Source: Pyropia haitanensis (Eukaryota > Rhodophyta > Bangiophyceae > Bangiales > Bangiaceae). From it: 64,000 nucleotides of DNA. The stretch is from positions 5,357,756 to 5,421,755 of the forward strand of contig SDUX01000008.1 of assembly GCA_008729055.1 (NCBI GenBank), written 5' to 3'. The notes under the pieces were generated by a model. That model saw only the letters and a program-made list of their open reading frames with translations. It did no database searches and was not told the DNA's origin. How positions within the stretch are numbered: the stretch's first letter is position 1; each line of letters opens with the position of its first letter. Below, piece after piece: positions 54,571 to 64,000 of the stretch. The position numbers and the translations under genes are program-made.

Positions 54571-56595
54571 ATGGCCCGCCTCCGCGTGTCGGCGGTGGCG
54601 GTGCTGGCAAGTGCCACCGCCGCCGCCGCTGCTGCTGCGGGAGTGGTGGCGGCGGCGGCGGGCACGCCTATGACCGACGCGGACACCCTCGACGCCCTCC
54701 GCGCCTACTTGTCTAGTGCGTCGAGCGTGGGGGGGGCAGCGCAGAGGTGAGGGGGGAGGTGAAGGGGGGGAGGGGCGCAGGTGGGGAGGTTTGCGACCCC
54801 GTTGGCGACGCCGTTGTCCAGCAGCGGCGGTGGTCCCGCTGCTCGGCGCGCTCGTGCACTGACGCCCCCAGTGCGCCATTGCGCGCTCCCGGCTGGCCCC
54901 TTGCTGTTGCTTCCGCCGCCCCCTCCCCCCCCCCCTTCCCACCCCCTCTCGTGACCGCGTCGCCGCGTCTCCCGTCTTCCCCCTATTCCCAGTCCGGACT
55001 GACCACCCCACCCCCGACTATGCCGCCGCGGTCACGCACCTGAGCGCCCTATGCACGCGCGCGGGCATGGCGGTCACCACCCACACGCTCGTGGCGGGCA
55101 AGCCCATCCTACTGTGTAGCCGGCCCGGCACGGCGGCGGGGGGGGGGGGCGGGCGGTGCTCCTCAACTCGCACACGGACGTGGTGCCCGCCGAGGCGGCG
55201 CGGTGGACGGCGCCCCCGTTTGCCGCGGCCGAGTTCAATGGCTCCATTTACGCGCGGGGGGTGCAGGACATGAAGGTATGGGGACGGGTGGGAGGTTGGC
55301 CAGAGTGGGACGGCGGGCGGTTTGGGGGGGTGGGGGACGTGCCCCGCGGCGGGCGGGTGTGCTGGCCAAGGCGCGCGTGTTAGGCTCTTGGAGGGCGGAC
55401 GGGTGCCCCTCGAGAACTCCTCATGACAGCGACGCGGGTGCAGCCGGCTGACTGGATGCGACCCCCTCGCTGCTGTGACCCCGCCACCCGTTCCGCGCTC
55501 GCGTGTACGTGCGCTGTGTTTTTTTTGTGCACCTGTCACCCTGGTGGGTCCTCCCGTCCGTTGTCGTCACCGCTGGCACCCTCTCCCCCCGTCCAGACCA
55601 TTGGCATCCAGTACATTGCGGCGGTGTCTCGCCTGCCCCCCCTCCCTCGCCCCATCTACCTCTCCTTTGTGCCCGATGAGGAGATTGGGGGCGTTGACGG
55701 GATGGGCGCCCTGGCCGCCTCCCCCCACTTCCCCTCCCTCCGGGTGGGGGTGGCGCTGGACGAGGGCCTCCCAACCCCCACCTCGCGGCTGCGGCTGTTT
55801 ACGGGCGAGCGCCAGCCGTGGTGGGTGTCCATCCGGGTAACGGGGAACCCCGGCCACGGTGCAACGCTGCCGCCGACGACCGCCGCGGGACGGCTGGGCG
55901 CCGTCCTCGCCGCCGTTGCGGCGTACCGAGCGGAGCAGGCGGCGCGGATGCGGCCACCGGTGGGCGCGTCGCTGGGCAGCGTCGTTGGTGTGAACGTTGT
56001 CTACCTCGACGCGGGGGTGGCCAACCCGGCCGTCCCGGCGGGCCACGCCATGAACATGATCCCGTCGACGGCCGAAGCGGGCCTGGACGTCCGCGTGCCA
56101 CCGACGGTGGCGGCGGCCGGTGTCGAGGCCGCCGTCCTGGAGTGGCTGTCGGCGGGCTGCATCGACGGCGCCGCCGCCATCCTTCCAGGGGATAGCCAGC
56201 CGCCCATGTTTGAGTGGGCCACCGTATGCCCCGGCGTGTCGTTCCGGTACACCCACAAGGTGGACGTGCCGGTCGTGTCGTCGCTCGACGCGGCCGACAA
56301 TGACTTTGCGCCCGCCCTGGTGGGCGCCCTCGACGGGGCGGGGGTGGCGTGGGACGAGGACATCTTTCCCGCCGCCACGGACGCGCGCTTCCTCCGCGAT
56401 CGGGGGGTGCCCGTCTTTGGGATGAGCGTCATGACCGCCACGCCCGAGCTCCTCCACACCCACGACGAGCGCCTCGCGGTCGACGCGGTCGCCAAGGGCG
56501 TCCGCGTCTACGAGGCAGTCGTGGGCGCACTTGCGGCGGTGCCGCCGACGACGGCCGATGGGGAGGGGGGCGGCGCCGAACGGACAGAGCTGTGA
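54571..56595 (+). CDS. Aminoacylase-1-like peptidase M20, three exons
   Basis: Hydrolyses N-acyl amino acids (M20A family, two zinc ions). Exons 54571-54715, 54993-55275 and 55597-56595, with GT-AG introns of 277 and 321 bp; the first junction restores [14 protein letters not shown], matching the family. Metal ligands and catalytic residues are visible: [10 protein letters not shown] (His), GVQDMK (Asp), PDEEIGG (catalytic Glu-Glu), ALDEG and the C-terminal LLHTHDERL (His). The N-terminal [15 protein letters not shown] plus Ala run looks like a secretory signal. A 12-base G run (55138-55149) puts SHTDVV out of frame with the exon start, so either the run length is wrong in this sequence or the gene is frameshifted. 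Everything else appears intact. Confidence 0.83.
54716..54992 (+). other. Intron 1 of the aminoacylase gene
   Basis: Donor GTGCGT, acceptor CCCTATTCCCAG. Phase 1; joining gives ATC (Ile). Confidence 0.8.
55276..55596 (+). other. Intron 2 of the aminoacylase gene
   Basis: Donor GTATGG after ...QDMK, acceptor CCCCCGTCCAG before [10 protein letters not shown]. Phase 0. Confidence 0.8.
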
Positions 56596-56931
56596 GCAGG
56601 ACGAGGAGGGGGGGGTCGCCGCCGCCGCGGACGCGAGTCTGTCGCGCGGGGGCGTCGTACGCGGCGGGACGGCGCCGCGGCCGTAGTGCCAGCGTATTCG
56701 CGAGGCAGCGCGGCGGAGGCGTCAAGGGATGCCGTGGCGGCGCCGCGCAACGGCCGCAGCACCCGTGGGGATACAGAGTGGAAAAAAAAATAAGGGCGGC
56801 GCCCGGTCGGCGGCAGCCGGGGCGGGTTGGTCGAGCCCCCCTACCAGCTGCCGTCCCCAGCTACCAGGTTCCGCCATACCTCCACGAACTGATTCGCCTC
56901 CCCATCCCCCCCCTCCATGCGGCGTGGAGGC

Positions 56932-58815
56932 TCACTCCAGCCCCCGGGGCACCAGCGCCTCGGCCCCCTCCCGCCGGTGGCGTGACGGCCTGTCCGGACC
57001 CGCTGCCCGGGCAGGCGTCCCCCGTTCAGCTGCCGACAGCACCCTCGACATGGGTAGCGGCGGCGCCGGCTCGGCGGCAAGCGGTGGGCGGTCCGCCGCC
57101 CGTGGGCCGCCGTCGCTGCGCGCCCCACCGCCGGCGCTCACCCCCGCCCCCGCGGCCGCGCGCGCACGGGCGGCCGCCCCTGCCGCCGCTGCCGCAGCGG
57201 CGGCGCCCTCCACCCCTCCTCCCCGGCGGGCGGGTCCGAGCACCACCGGCGCGACGGGGGGAACGCCGGCTATGCCGCGCGTCCCCCCGCCGCTCCCTGG
57301 GTAGGCGCCTCCTGCGGCCGGCCCGGGGCGGTAAGCCGCCACCCTCTCCGCCGACCGGTTGCTGCTGCGGTCCCAGAACTTGTGCACGCACACGGCGGTG
57401 AGGAGGCCGCCAAAGAGGCCACCGCCCAGCGCGACGCTGCCAACTCCAATGACTAGGCCCAGGAGGGCGCCTTGCGCTTGTTGGGACACCTCCCGACCCG
57501 TCTTGGCCCAGCGGGCGACTGGGGTAGCATCACCGGCGGGGTGGGGGGAGCAAAGCGACACACGCGACGGAGCGCCAAGCGTAGTGAGTCAGTAGCACCA
57601 CCACAACGCACGTGAGTCAACGCGTCAGGGAGCGGTGGTGGGATGGTGGCACACGGGCCTCTCCGGGAGTCCTGGGACCAAAACACCACAAAGTCGGCGG
57701 AACCACAACCACAAGCGACAACGACGAGACTGCTCAGACACCGGCAGACAGAGAAACGAAACCAGCAGTCAAGAAACGCGGGACACAGGGAAGAGCTCCC
57801 ATGAACCTGCAACGTACAGCTCTCACAATTGTCATACAGCAGGTCGTAGCGCTTGTGGCCAATGCGGGAGAGCGCGCGGGCAACCACCTCCTCAGGAGGG
57901 TACAGGCGCCCCGCCCGCGCCTCATAAGCATAACACACGACGTGCACGCGGCGAGCGTCACCGACAAACCCAGCCATGGGTGTCTGGGCGATGACCGCGT
58001 TAGCCAGCGTCTTGACCCCATCCATACCTAGGGGAACGTGGGAAAGGAGGGAAGGAAAGGTGTTTGGCGCACAGCAAGCAAAGGGGGGGAGGGGGGCAGG
58101 GGATAAATGCAAACGCAAAAAAAAAAGAAGGAAGGCAGGGTGCGAACCAACGGGGGGGGGCGCCAAGACAGGTCAGCAGCAGCCGTTGAATTGGAGATGG
58201 CCACAAGGGTGGCGGAAGTACGGGTGGCGGTGGCAGAGGTCACGGTCGGGGAGCGGCGGTCACGGTCAAATGGGACGGTGGCGGTGGTGGTGGCAGAGCG
58301 GGTGACCGCACTGGTCGCCACCTTGGCGGCAGTGGCGGCGGTGGTGACAGTGGCGGTGGTGGTGGCGGTGGCGGTGGCGCCGGCGGCCGTCGCGGCGGTA
58401 ACGGGGGAGAGCGACGCCCACTCTGCCAGGAAAGCCGCCGTCCACCGCCCACCAAGGCCAACCACCGTCCACGCCCAGCGGGGAGCGCGGCCCAACTCCC
58501 CCCCGTGCCGTGGCCCGCCGCCGTCCCCGTGGACCGCATCGATGCGGCGGCGCCGTCCACACGCCGTCAACCCTCCCTCGCTCCCCCACCCGCCGTCCGC
58601 CACCCCCTACCTGCCGCCCCCCTAGGTCCACCCTCTCTCCACAACCCCCCGACGCCCTGTACACCCAAGCCCTCTCCTCCCCACACGCCCGGCCACGTAC
58701 CCGCATAGTGAATGACCGTCCCGTCGCCCACGTCAATGCCCGAGTGCCAAAAGCCAACGAGGCCGTCCTCCCCGCTGCGCCCACGCCACACCATCAGGTG
58801 GTCCCCGCGGGCCAT
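56932..58815 (-). CDS. LRAT/NC-domain protein (H-rev107 family-like), three exons
   Basis: Exons 58701-58815, 57818-58027 and 56932-57518, joined by GT-AG introns, both with donors GTACGT; 303 residues. The ATG at 58815 gives MARGDHLMVWR. Domain signs: WHSGIDVGDGTVIHYAG, with both His of the family triad, and YDLLYDNCESFARWAKTG, with the catalytic Cys in NCE; the Phe codon of NCESF is rebuilt exactly by splicing. LRAT-like enzymes are thiol acyltransferases or phospholipases; plant NC proteins act in plastids. A hydrophobic segment (GLVIGVGSVALGGGLFGGLL) follows the domain, as in membrane-anchored members, and then a Gly/Ala/Pro tail of low complexity. The exact substrate is unknown. Confidence 0.78.
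57519..57817 (-). other. Intron 2 of the LRAT-domain gene
   Basis: Donor GTACGT, acceptor GCTACCCCAG; 299 bp. Confidence 0.75.
58028..58700 (-). other. Intron 1 of the LRAT-domain gene
   Basis: Donor GTACGT, acceptor GTTCCCCTAG; 673 bp. It contains a GGTGGC-type repetitive stretch (58205-58390). Confidence 0.75.
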
Positions 58816-60894
58816 GGCCGCCGGCACGGGGGGGGTGGGGCAGCAGCAGAAGAGGGGCGGTTAGGCGTACCACACCCAAGGGGAACGTGGGAACAAAACA
58901 GGAAGAAAAAAAACTCACGACCGACACCCTCTTGTCCCCCCCCGGGGGCGCCCGTCCCCTCCCCGCCTCACCGTGGGGGCCGACGGGCTGGCGGGGCGGC
59001 CGGCCGGGCGGGTGGGCCGACGAAAGGCGCGGGGGGGGGGTGCGGCCAGACGGGCGCGGCCCGTCAGGTAGAGTGGCGACGGCAGCACGCCGCGTCCGTG
59101 GTGGCGACGGGATGACGACAGGCAGGCGGGGAACGCACGGCGCGCAGGGGGAGGAGGGAGGGGAGGGGCGCGGGTGACGCGGCCGGGGGTGGTCGCGGGG
59201 TGACGATGCGCGGAAGGGTGTTGCCAGCAGGCAGAACTCGGCTGGGGTTCCACTCCAGGTCCCGCGCCGGGGGGGTGCGCCGGGGGGGGGTGCGCCGAGA
59301 GGCTGGCAGGGAGGGGCCAGGCCCAGCGGGCACAGCTGGTTGGCCAACACAAAAACGAGTGCCGCCGTATCTATCTGCCCCGCCGCTCACATCACGTCAG
59401 CAGGCAAAGTTGGAGGACGCCGAGCTATCTACCCCGTCATGCAGCGTGCAGCACAGAAGAGACACACAAGCAGAAATATGCATAAACACGAGAAGCTCGT
59501 AGCGCGCGTGTGGAGCGACTTGTTCTTCCTCGCAGCCAGTCCGTTGGTGTCCATTCGTGCATGTTGGGCATCTGCTCTCAGCCTGCGTGTTGTTGTTGCA
59601 AATGATTCTGAACCTGTTCTTTGACTGAAAAAAAGTACGTTCCCACACCTATTGAACGGAGCGATGTGCGCTGGAGATTGAGAGCACGTAGAATCGACAA
59701 GTACAAAGCAGTCCAAGAAACTGATCAACTACAACAGTTGAGGGCTTCGCTGCCTATAGCCGTGGCGGCAACGGGTATGGAAATGTTTGAGTGGACAGCC
59801 CTGAAGAGAAAAAGCGCTCGACCGGCGATGGAGTAGAGGCAGGGGGGCCAGATAGCGATGGCTCGGCAGCTATGGCGCTGCTGCCGCGGGCGCGGCCCTC
59901 CCCCCCCTCGCCCCCGCCCACGCCGAGGGTCCACAGCCGCAATGGTCGTCGCACACTCGGGAGGCCGGCTGGGGGTGTGGGGGGTGGCGAGCAGCAGGAG
60001 GGAGTTGGCAACGTAGGAGCGCGCTGGAGTTGACTGGACGGGTTGCGAGGCCGCACCCCCCGCCGCGTGTCCCGCCGGCACATGTCCGTCGCGGTGGGAC
60101 TCACTGCCGCTGTGCGGCGAACGGGCGGAGCGGAAGACGCTCAGCCTGATCATCCCCCCCGCCCCCGTCTCGCCTTTAGGGTGCAACCACCGACGTTGCC
60201 GTGCCGCGGGGGGGAGCGGCAACCATTGCTCGCATGCCCCGCGGAGATGCGGCTGCCGCCGCCCACGTGCCACGCGGGGGCGGCCACTCCACAGCGCACG
60301 GGCTGCCGCGCCGCCGCCGCCGTTGATGGCCGGCAGCCCCCCTCACCCAGACTCACCCGCCAGCACGGCAGGCACACACGCTACAAACGGCACACACACG
60401 CGCTCTCACGGCATAGATACATAACGAACACCACACACACACACACACAATGCACACAACGCTCATATCACGCAGGCACTCGCATAGACACACGCCGCAC
60501 ACAGTCGCACCAAAAAAGAACCTCCGCCACCGCACAGCACCTCGAGCTACATCGACCACCACCAGCCGGCCTCCATGCTCAGCACAACGCCCTACCCCGT
60601 GGCCGGCTCGTCCCTTGCGTCTGCACACAGTTCGATGCGAGCGTGACAACGCGTACGACGGAGCAGGCCGACAAAAAGGAGAATAAAATAGAGGGGGACA
60701 GCTCCCCCCCGCGTCGGTGGGAGCGCGTCCCGGCGGCGGGCGGGGGTGGCGGGGTGGCGGTGGCGAGACGTCGGGCTCTGCTCGCCAGCAAGGAACACCC
60801 CGTCAGCGGGTCCCCTTCCCCCCCCCCCCCCCCTCTACCCTCACGCAGCCCAGCCAGACCACGCCCCTCTCCGTCGCGTCGACGGGGCCCTGCC
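58816..60894. other. Intergenic, no gene recognised
   Basis: GC-rich with G runs near 59030 and 59285, AT-richer at 59400-59780. ORFs on both strands have no family features. Confidence 0.4.
60432..60450. repeat. (CA)n microsatellite
   Basis: About nine CA units within a looser CACA-rich stretch (60370-60500). Confidence 0.85.
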
Positions 60895-62271
60895 TCAGCG
60901 GCTGCGGTCACCACCGCCATCGTTCCCTTGCTTTTTTCCCTCCCCTGCGGGCGCCCCGGCCTGCCCGTCGGCGGCGGCCCCTCCTGTTGACTGCCGCGAC
61001 CGGCTGGGTCCCGTTGTGCCCGCCTCCCCGTCTGCCGCCCCGTCTGCCAACTCCTCTGCGATGGGCTGCGGGGAGACGGGGACGCCGACGGGCGCCCCCG
61101 CACCGCCGTCTCCAGGGGAGGGGAGGGGCGCCTCCGCAGCGGTCGCCGTCGCCGCCGCCGCCGCCGCCGTCGCTGCCGCCGCCGCCGCTGTCGCCGCTGC
61201 CGCCGCCGTCGCCGCCGTCGCCACTTCCCCAGCGGCCGCCTCCACTGCCGCCGCCGCCGCCGCCGGTGCCGGTTGTGCGTCCCCGCCGCCGGTAGCAGCA
61301 GCACCCGCCAGGCTGGTGCCCGCCGTGATGATGGGCGCGAGCACTCGCGGTACAAACGGCCTTCGCGGCGCGTTGGCGAGCGCCGACCGCGGCGGCGGCA
61401 GCGGCGCGCCATCGACTGGCGCCGGCCGGGCGGGTGGGAGCGCGGGCAGCGCACCCCCCTCGTCCATTCCCGCAACAAATGCTGGGTGCGGCTCGATACA
61501 CCGGGCGGGCGCGCTGCCCGGCTGGGCCAGCGGTGGGCCACGGCGGGGGCGGGTTGGCCGCACGGGTGCGCCGGGCGGGGACAAGTCCCCACGCGGCTCG
61601 CGGGTGGGGGGGGTGATGAGGCCGTCCGCCACCAAGCCAGCGACAGACGCGACCGCCGTCGCCGCCGCCGCCGCCGCCTCTGCTGCGGCCGTCGACGTGA
61701 CGGCCACCCCTCCCGCCACTTCTTGGGCGCCCGCGGCTGCGTCGGCCATCTCCGTGTCCGCCTCGCCCGCATTGGTGGCGGCGACGACGCGCTCCACCGC
61801 GCTCACCGCGGCGGCCGCGGCACTTGTAGCGGCCATGGCCGCCTGCGCGGCCGCCGTCGCCGCCGTCGCCGCTCCTGATGCTACCTCGAGTGCCTCGGTG
61901 GCGGCGGCAAGCGCCGCTCGTGCCGCGCCTGCTACCGCGGCGCCACCGTTGCCGGCACCACCTCCTTGCCCGCCATCTGCGGCGGGCGTAGCCACGGGGG
62001 CGGCAGGATCGGTTCGTGTGTCACCACCGGGAGGGGTTGCATCGCCGCTGCCGCCTCGCGGAGTAGCGGCTGTGGCGCCAGCGTCACCTGGGGTAGCGGC
62101 GGGGGTAGCAGGGGCGCCCCCGGCGGGGTTCCCCCCCGCGCCTGCCGCTGTCGCAGTGGCCGCCCGCTTGGCCCGCCGCCCGTGTTCGCCGTCCGACCCT
62201 TGGGCGGTGGAGCCGCTGCCATCACCGTCGCCACCACCCATTGGTTCCGTACTGGCGGGACGCTTGGACAT
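60895..62271 (-). CDS. Ala-rich acidic hypothetical protein, 458 aa
   Basis: ATG 62271 in a good context (ACCATGTC) opens a single long frame. The N-terminus has a short basic motif (GRRAKRAA) that could be a nuclear signal. Three Ala-rich stretches (for example residues ~110-170 and ~345-385) could be helical or simply low complexity. A more complex middle part (ITPPTREPRGDLSPPG, CIEPHPAFVAGMDEGG, RRPFVPRVLAPIITAG) argues for real coding. No domain was recognised. GC-rich composition makes chance ORFs common, so confidence is moderate. Confidence 0.4.
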   Translation of the reverse strand: MSKRPASTEPMGGGDGDGSGSTAQGSDGEHGRRAKRAATATAAGAGGNPAGGAPATPAATPGDAGATAATPRGGSGDATPPGGDTRTDPAAPVATPAADGGQGGGAGNGGAAVAGAARAALAAATEALEVASGAATAATAAAQAAMAATSAAAAAVSAVERVVAATNAGEADTEMADAAAGAQEVAGGVAVTSTAAAEAAAAAATAVASVAGLVADGLITPPTREPRGDLSPPGAPVRPTRPRRGPPLAQPGSAPARCIEPHPAFVAGMDEGGALPALPPARPAPVDGAPLPPPRSALANAPRRPFVPRVLAPIITAGTSLAGAAATGGGDAQPAPAAAAAAVEAAAGEVATAATAAAAATAAAAAATAAAAAATATAAEAPLPSPGDGGAGAPVGVPVSPQPIAEELADGAADGEAGTTGPSRSRQSTGGAAADGQAGAPAGEGKKQGNDGGGDRSR

Positions 62272-62459
62272 GGTACCACCCGCCGAGCGTGGCAGGTGAC
62301 ACAGGGACTACAGGAAGGGGGGGGGGGGGAGACAATAGACGGCAAGGTGAAACAAGGGGAGAGGTAGACCGAGCAACACGGCTGCCGCTGGGCGGGCGAC
62401 GGGGCTCCCTAGCCAAGGTGCGATGACCCCCACCCGTCGGTTCACCGCTCAGCCGCGAC

Positions 62460-63030
62460 GTCAATGCGCGCGGCGGCGATGCCCAACAGGGGGCCTGTCA
62501 CGCGCGTGACGGAGAGGGGCGGTGGTGCTCACAGGTGCTGCCGCAGGCGAGGCGTGACCGCCACCCGTTGGCGCCTCGACACCCCGTGGTGTCGCAAAAG
62601 CGCGGCGGCGCTCGCCAGCGGCGATAACAGCCCACGTGCAAGAGGGAGCAGAGCCGGCGGTGCACACAGGTGCCGCTCCAAAGCGGGCGGCGCCGAGGCC
62701 TACCCGCTGGGCACCCCAACGCCGCGGGGATGTCACCAGAGCGCGGCGGCGGCAATGGCCGATGGGGAAACTCTCTCACCCCGCCCGCGTGCGCGAGGGC
62801 GTGCGCACGAGGGCGGGAGCGCGCCGGCATGCACCCACAGGCGTCGGCGACAAGAGCACGGGGAAGGAACCGCCACCCGTTGGGTGGGGAGCCCCGTCGC
62901 CACAGGCGGGTGGCGCCAAGGCGCGGCGGCGGCGTTGGCCAAAGGGGGATGCCTCACGCGCGAGCGGTGGCGTGGGCGGCCGGAAAGGCGGCTAGGCCGC
63001 GGCGCACACAAGTACCGCCGGCGCCCCACC
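62460..63030. repeat. Degenerate tandem repeats, about 135-175 bp, four copies
   Basis: The word CACAGGTG/CACAAGTA followed by a GCCG-rich stretch recurs near 62528, 62663, 62829 and 63004. Each unit also has GCGCGGCGGCGG followed by a TGGCC-like word (62741, 62918). Diverged, no coding sense. Confidence 0.55.
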
Positions 63031-64000
63031 CCGCACCGCACCGAACCGCCGACGCGGCGGGAAGGATCGCGTGGCGGGAGCGCGTCGGCCGGCCACGGCG
63101 AGGGAGAGCACGGACCCCAGCAGCGCCACTGACACCGTGGCGGCAGTTGCACCTGGGCGCGAGTCGGGGTTTGCGGTGAGAGGAGGCAGGGGGGGGGGGG
63201 GGGGAAGGGGGGGGGGGGGGGCGTCGGCGGCGGGCCAGGTGGCGGCCGACCCCGGCACGGCCGCCGTCGACCACAGGCACCCGCGTTTCCAGCGATGAAC
63301 GACTCGGGGACAGGGCGGGGACGCGGTCGGCTGGCCACAGTACAGCAAGCAGGGGCCGGCGGTACGGCTGGGCCAGCCTTGGGACACAGCGCGGCAGGAC
63401 AGGCGGGCCGGTCGGGCAGGCGGGCATGCGGGCGGTCCGACAGGCGGCCGGCGGGGGCGGCCGGCCGGGCGGGCGGGCGCGGCAAGCGACGCGGCCGCCG
63501 CGGCGGGGGGGGACCCGCGCCCGCGGCGGTGGCACCGCAACAGCCGCGGCGGCGCGGCGCGGCGCGGCGCGGGCGGGAAGGCGGGGGGGGGGAGAGGGGA
63601 GGAAGGGGGGCGCAGGGGGGGGGGGGGGGCGGGGGGAGGGGCGCCGGCAAAAAATAGGCTACCGGCGGGGGGCGGGAGAGGGGGGCGGGGGGGGGGGGGG
63701 GGGGGCGCCGGCCGGCGAGCCAAGCCGACAACGGTGCGCGCGCGGGAGACGCACACACGACGCGGGGGGTCCGCGGCGTCGCGAGCGCGGCGGCGGCCGC
63801 GCGCGCACGCTGCTGGCGGCGGCGGGGTTTATATGGGCGCGCGCGGGCAGGGGGGCGGCCGGGCAGGTGGGGGAGCGCGGCGGCGACCCCCCCCCCCGTC
63901 TCCCCCCCCCCACCGCCCTCCTAGCTCCGTGCCTCGCCCTCCCCCCCGACACCGCATGCCCGCGCCGTAGGCATTGGCGACCGCCCGCCCAGCGGCGGGC
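63031..64000. other. GC-rich end of window with long G runs, no gene recognised
   Basis: G runs at 63191-63220, 63617-63630 and 63688-63705. A GGTTTATATGGG at 63826-63837 resembles the TATA-like element of the array unit; nothing downstream could be called before the window ends. Confidence 0.4.

Noticed and set aside
59725..60273. ORFs between the LRAT-domain gene and the Ala-rich gene
   Set aside because: No family features; composition and mutual overlap are as expected for chance ORFs at this GC content.

Overview
The window is nuclear DNA of a very GC-rich eukaryote, most likely a bangiophycean red alga (Porphyra/Pyropia type). The clues are an 18S rRNA 5' exon cut at the S516 position, where Bangiales are known to carry group IC1 introns; two nuclear tRNA genes with short insertions in the D- and T-loops, a habit known from red-algal nuclear tRNAs; a plant/protist organellar DNA polymerase; an ATAB2-type chloroplast factor; a relic of the heteromeric ATP-citrate lyase B subunit; and long C/G homopolymers. 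The species is inferred, not proven.

Layout. (1) 1-26618: a tandem array of a ~6.87 kb rDNA-derived unit (two complete copies, a third truncated on the right). Each unit, read on the minus strand, holds a hairpin-rich spacer, the first 566 nt of 18S rRNA, a group I intron core without a 3' exon, and a ~468-codon ORF with a basic N-terminus. The rest of 18S, 5.8S and 28S are absent. Unit 3 is split by an apparently intact Ty3/gypsy chromovirus (18014-25382, minus strand, 862-bp LTRs, 5-bp target duplication) that also carries an extra zinc-finger ORF upstream of gag. (2) 26.6-42 kb: poly-G/C tracts, triplet repeats, a 37-bp minisatellite, a ~4.4 kb long-inverted-repeat element, and broken pieces of unrelated conserved genes (cryptochrome/photolyase, class I aminotransferase, ACLB, UvrD-type helicase, SNIP1-like FHA, CAP10 glycosyltransferase, PRL1/PLRG1 WD40). 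Several carry in-frame stops, so this looks like a gene graveyard. A relative of the array ORF lies here at 33995-34759. (3) 42.7-64 kb: ordinary gene territory, with a predicted type I membrane protein, tRNA-Cys, ATAB2-like factor, organellar DNA polymerase I, tRNA-Pro, a spliced aminoacylase-1, a spliced LRAT/NC-domain protein and an Ala-rich hypothetical protein, separated by GC-rich simple sequence.

The two organelle-directed genes (ATAB2-like and POP polymerase) converge at 49560/49896. Introns in the spliced genes are GT-AG and mostly about 280-880 bp. Several frames break only at poly-G runs, so homopolymer length errors or polymorphism must be kept in mind when judging which genes are truly broken.
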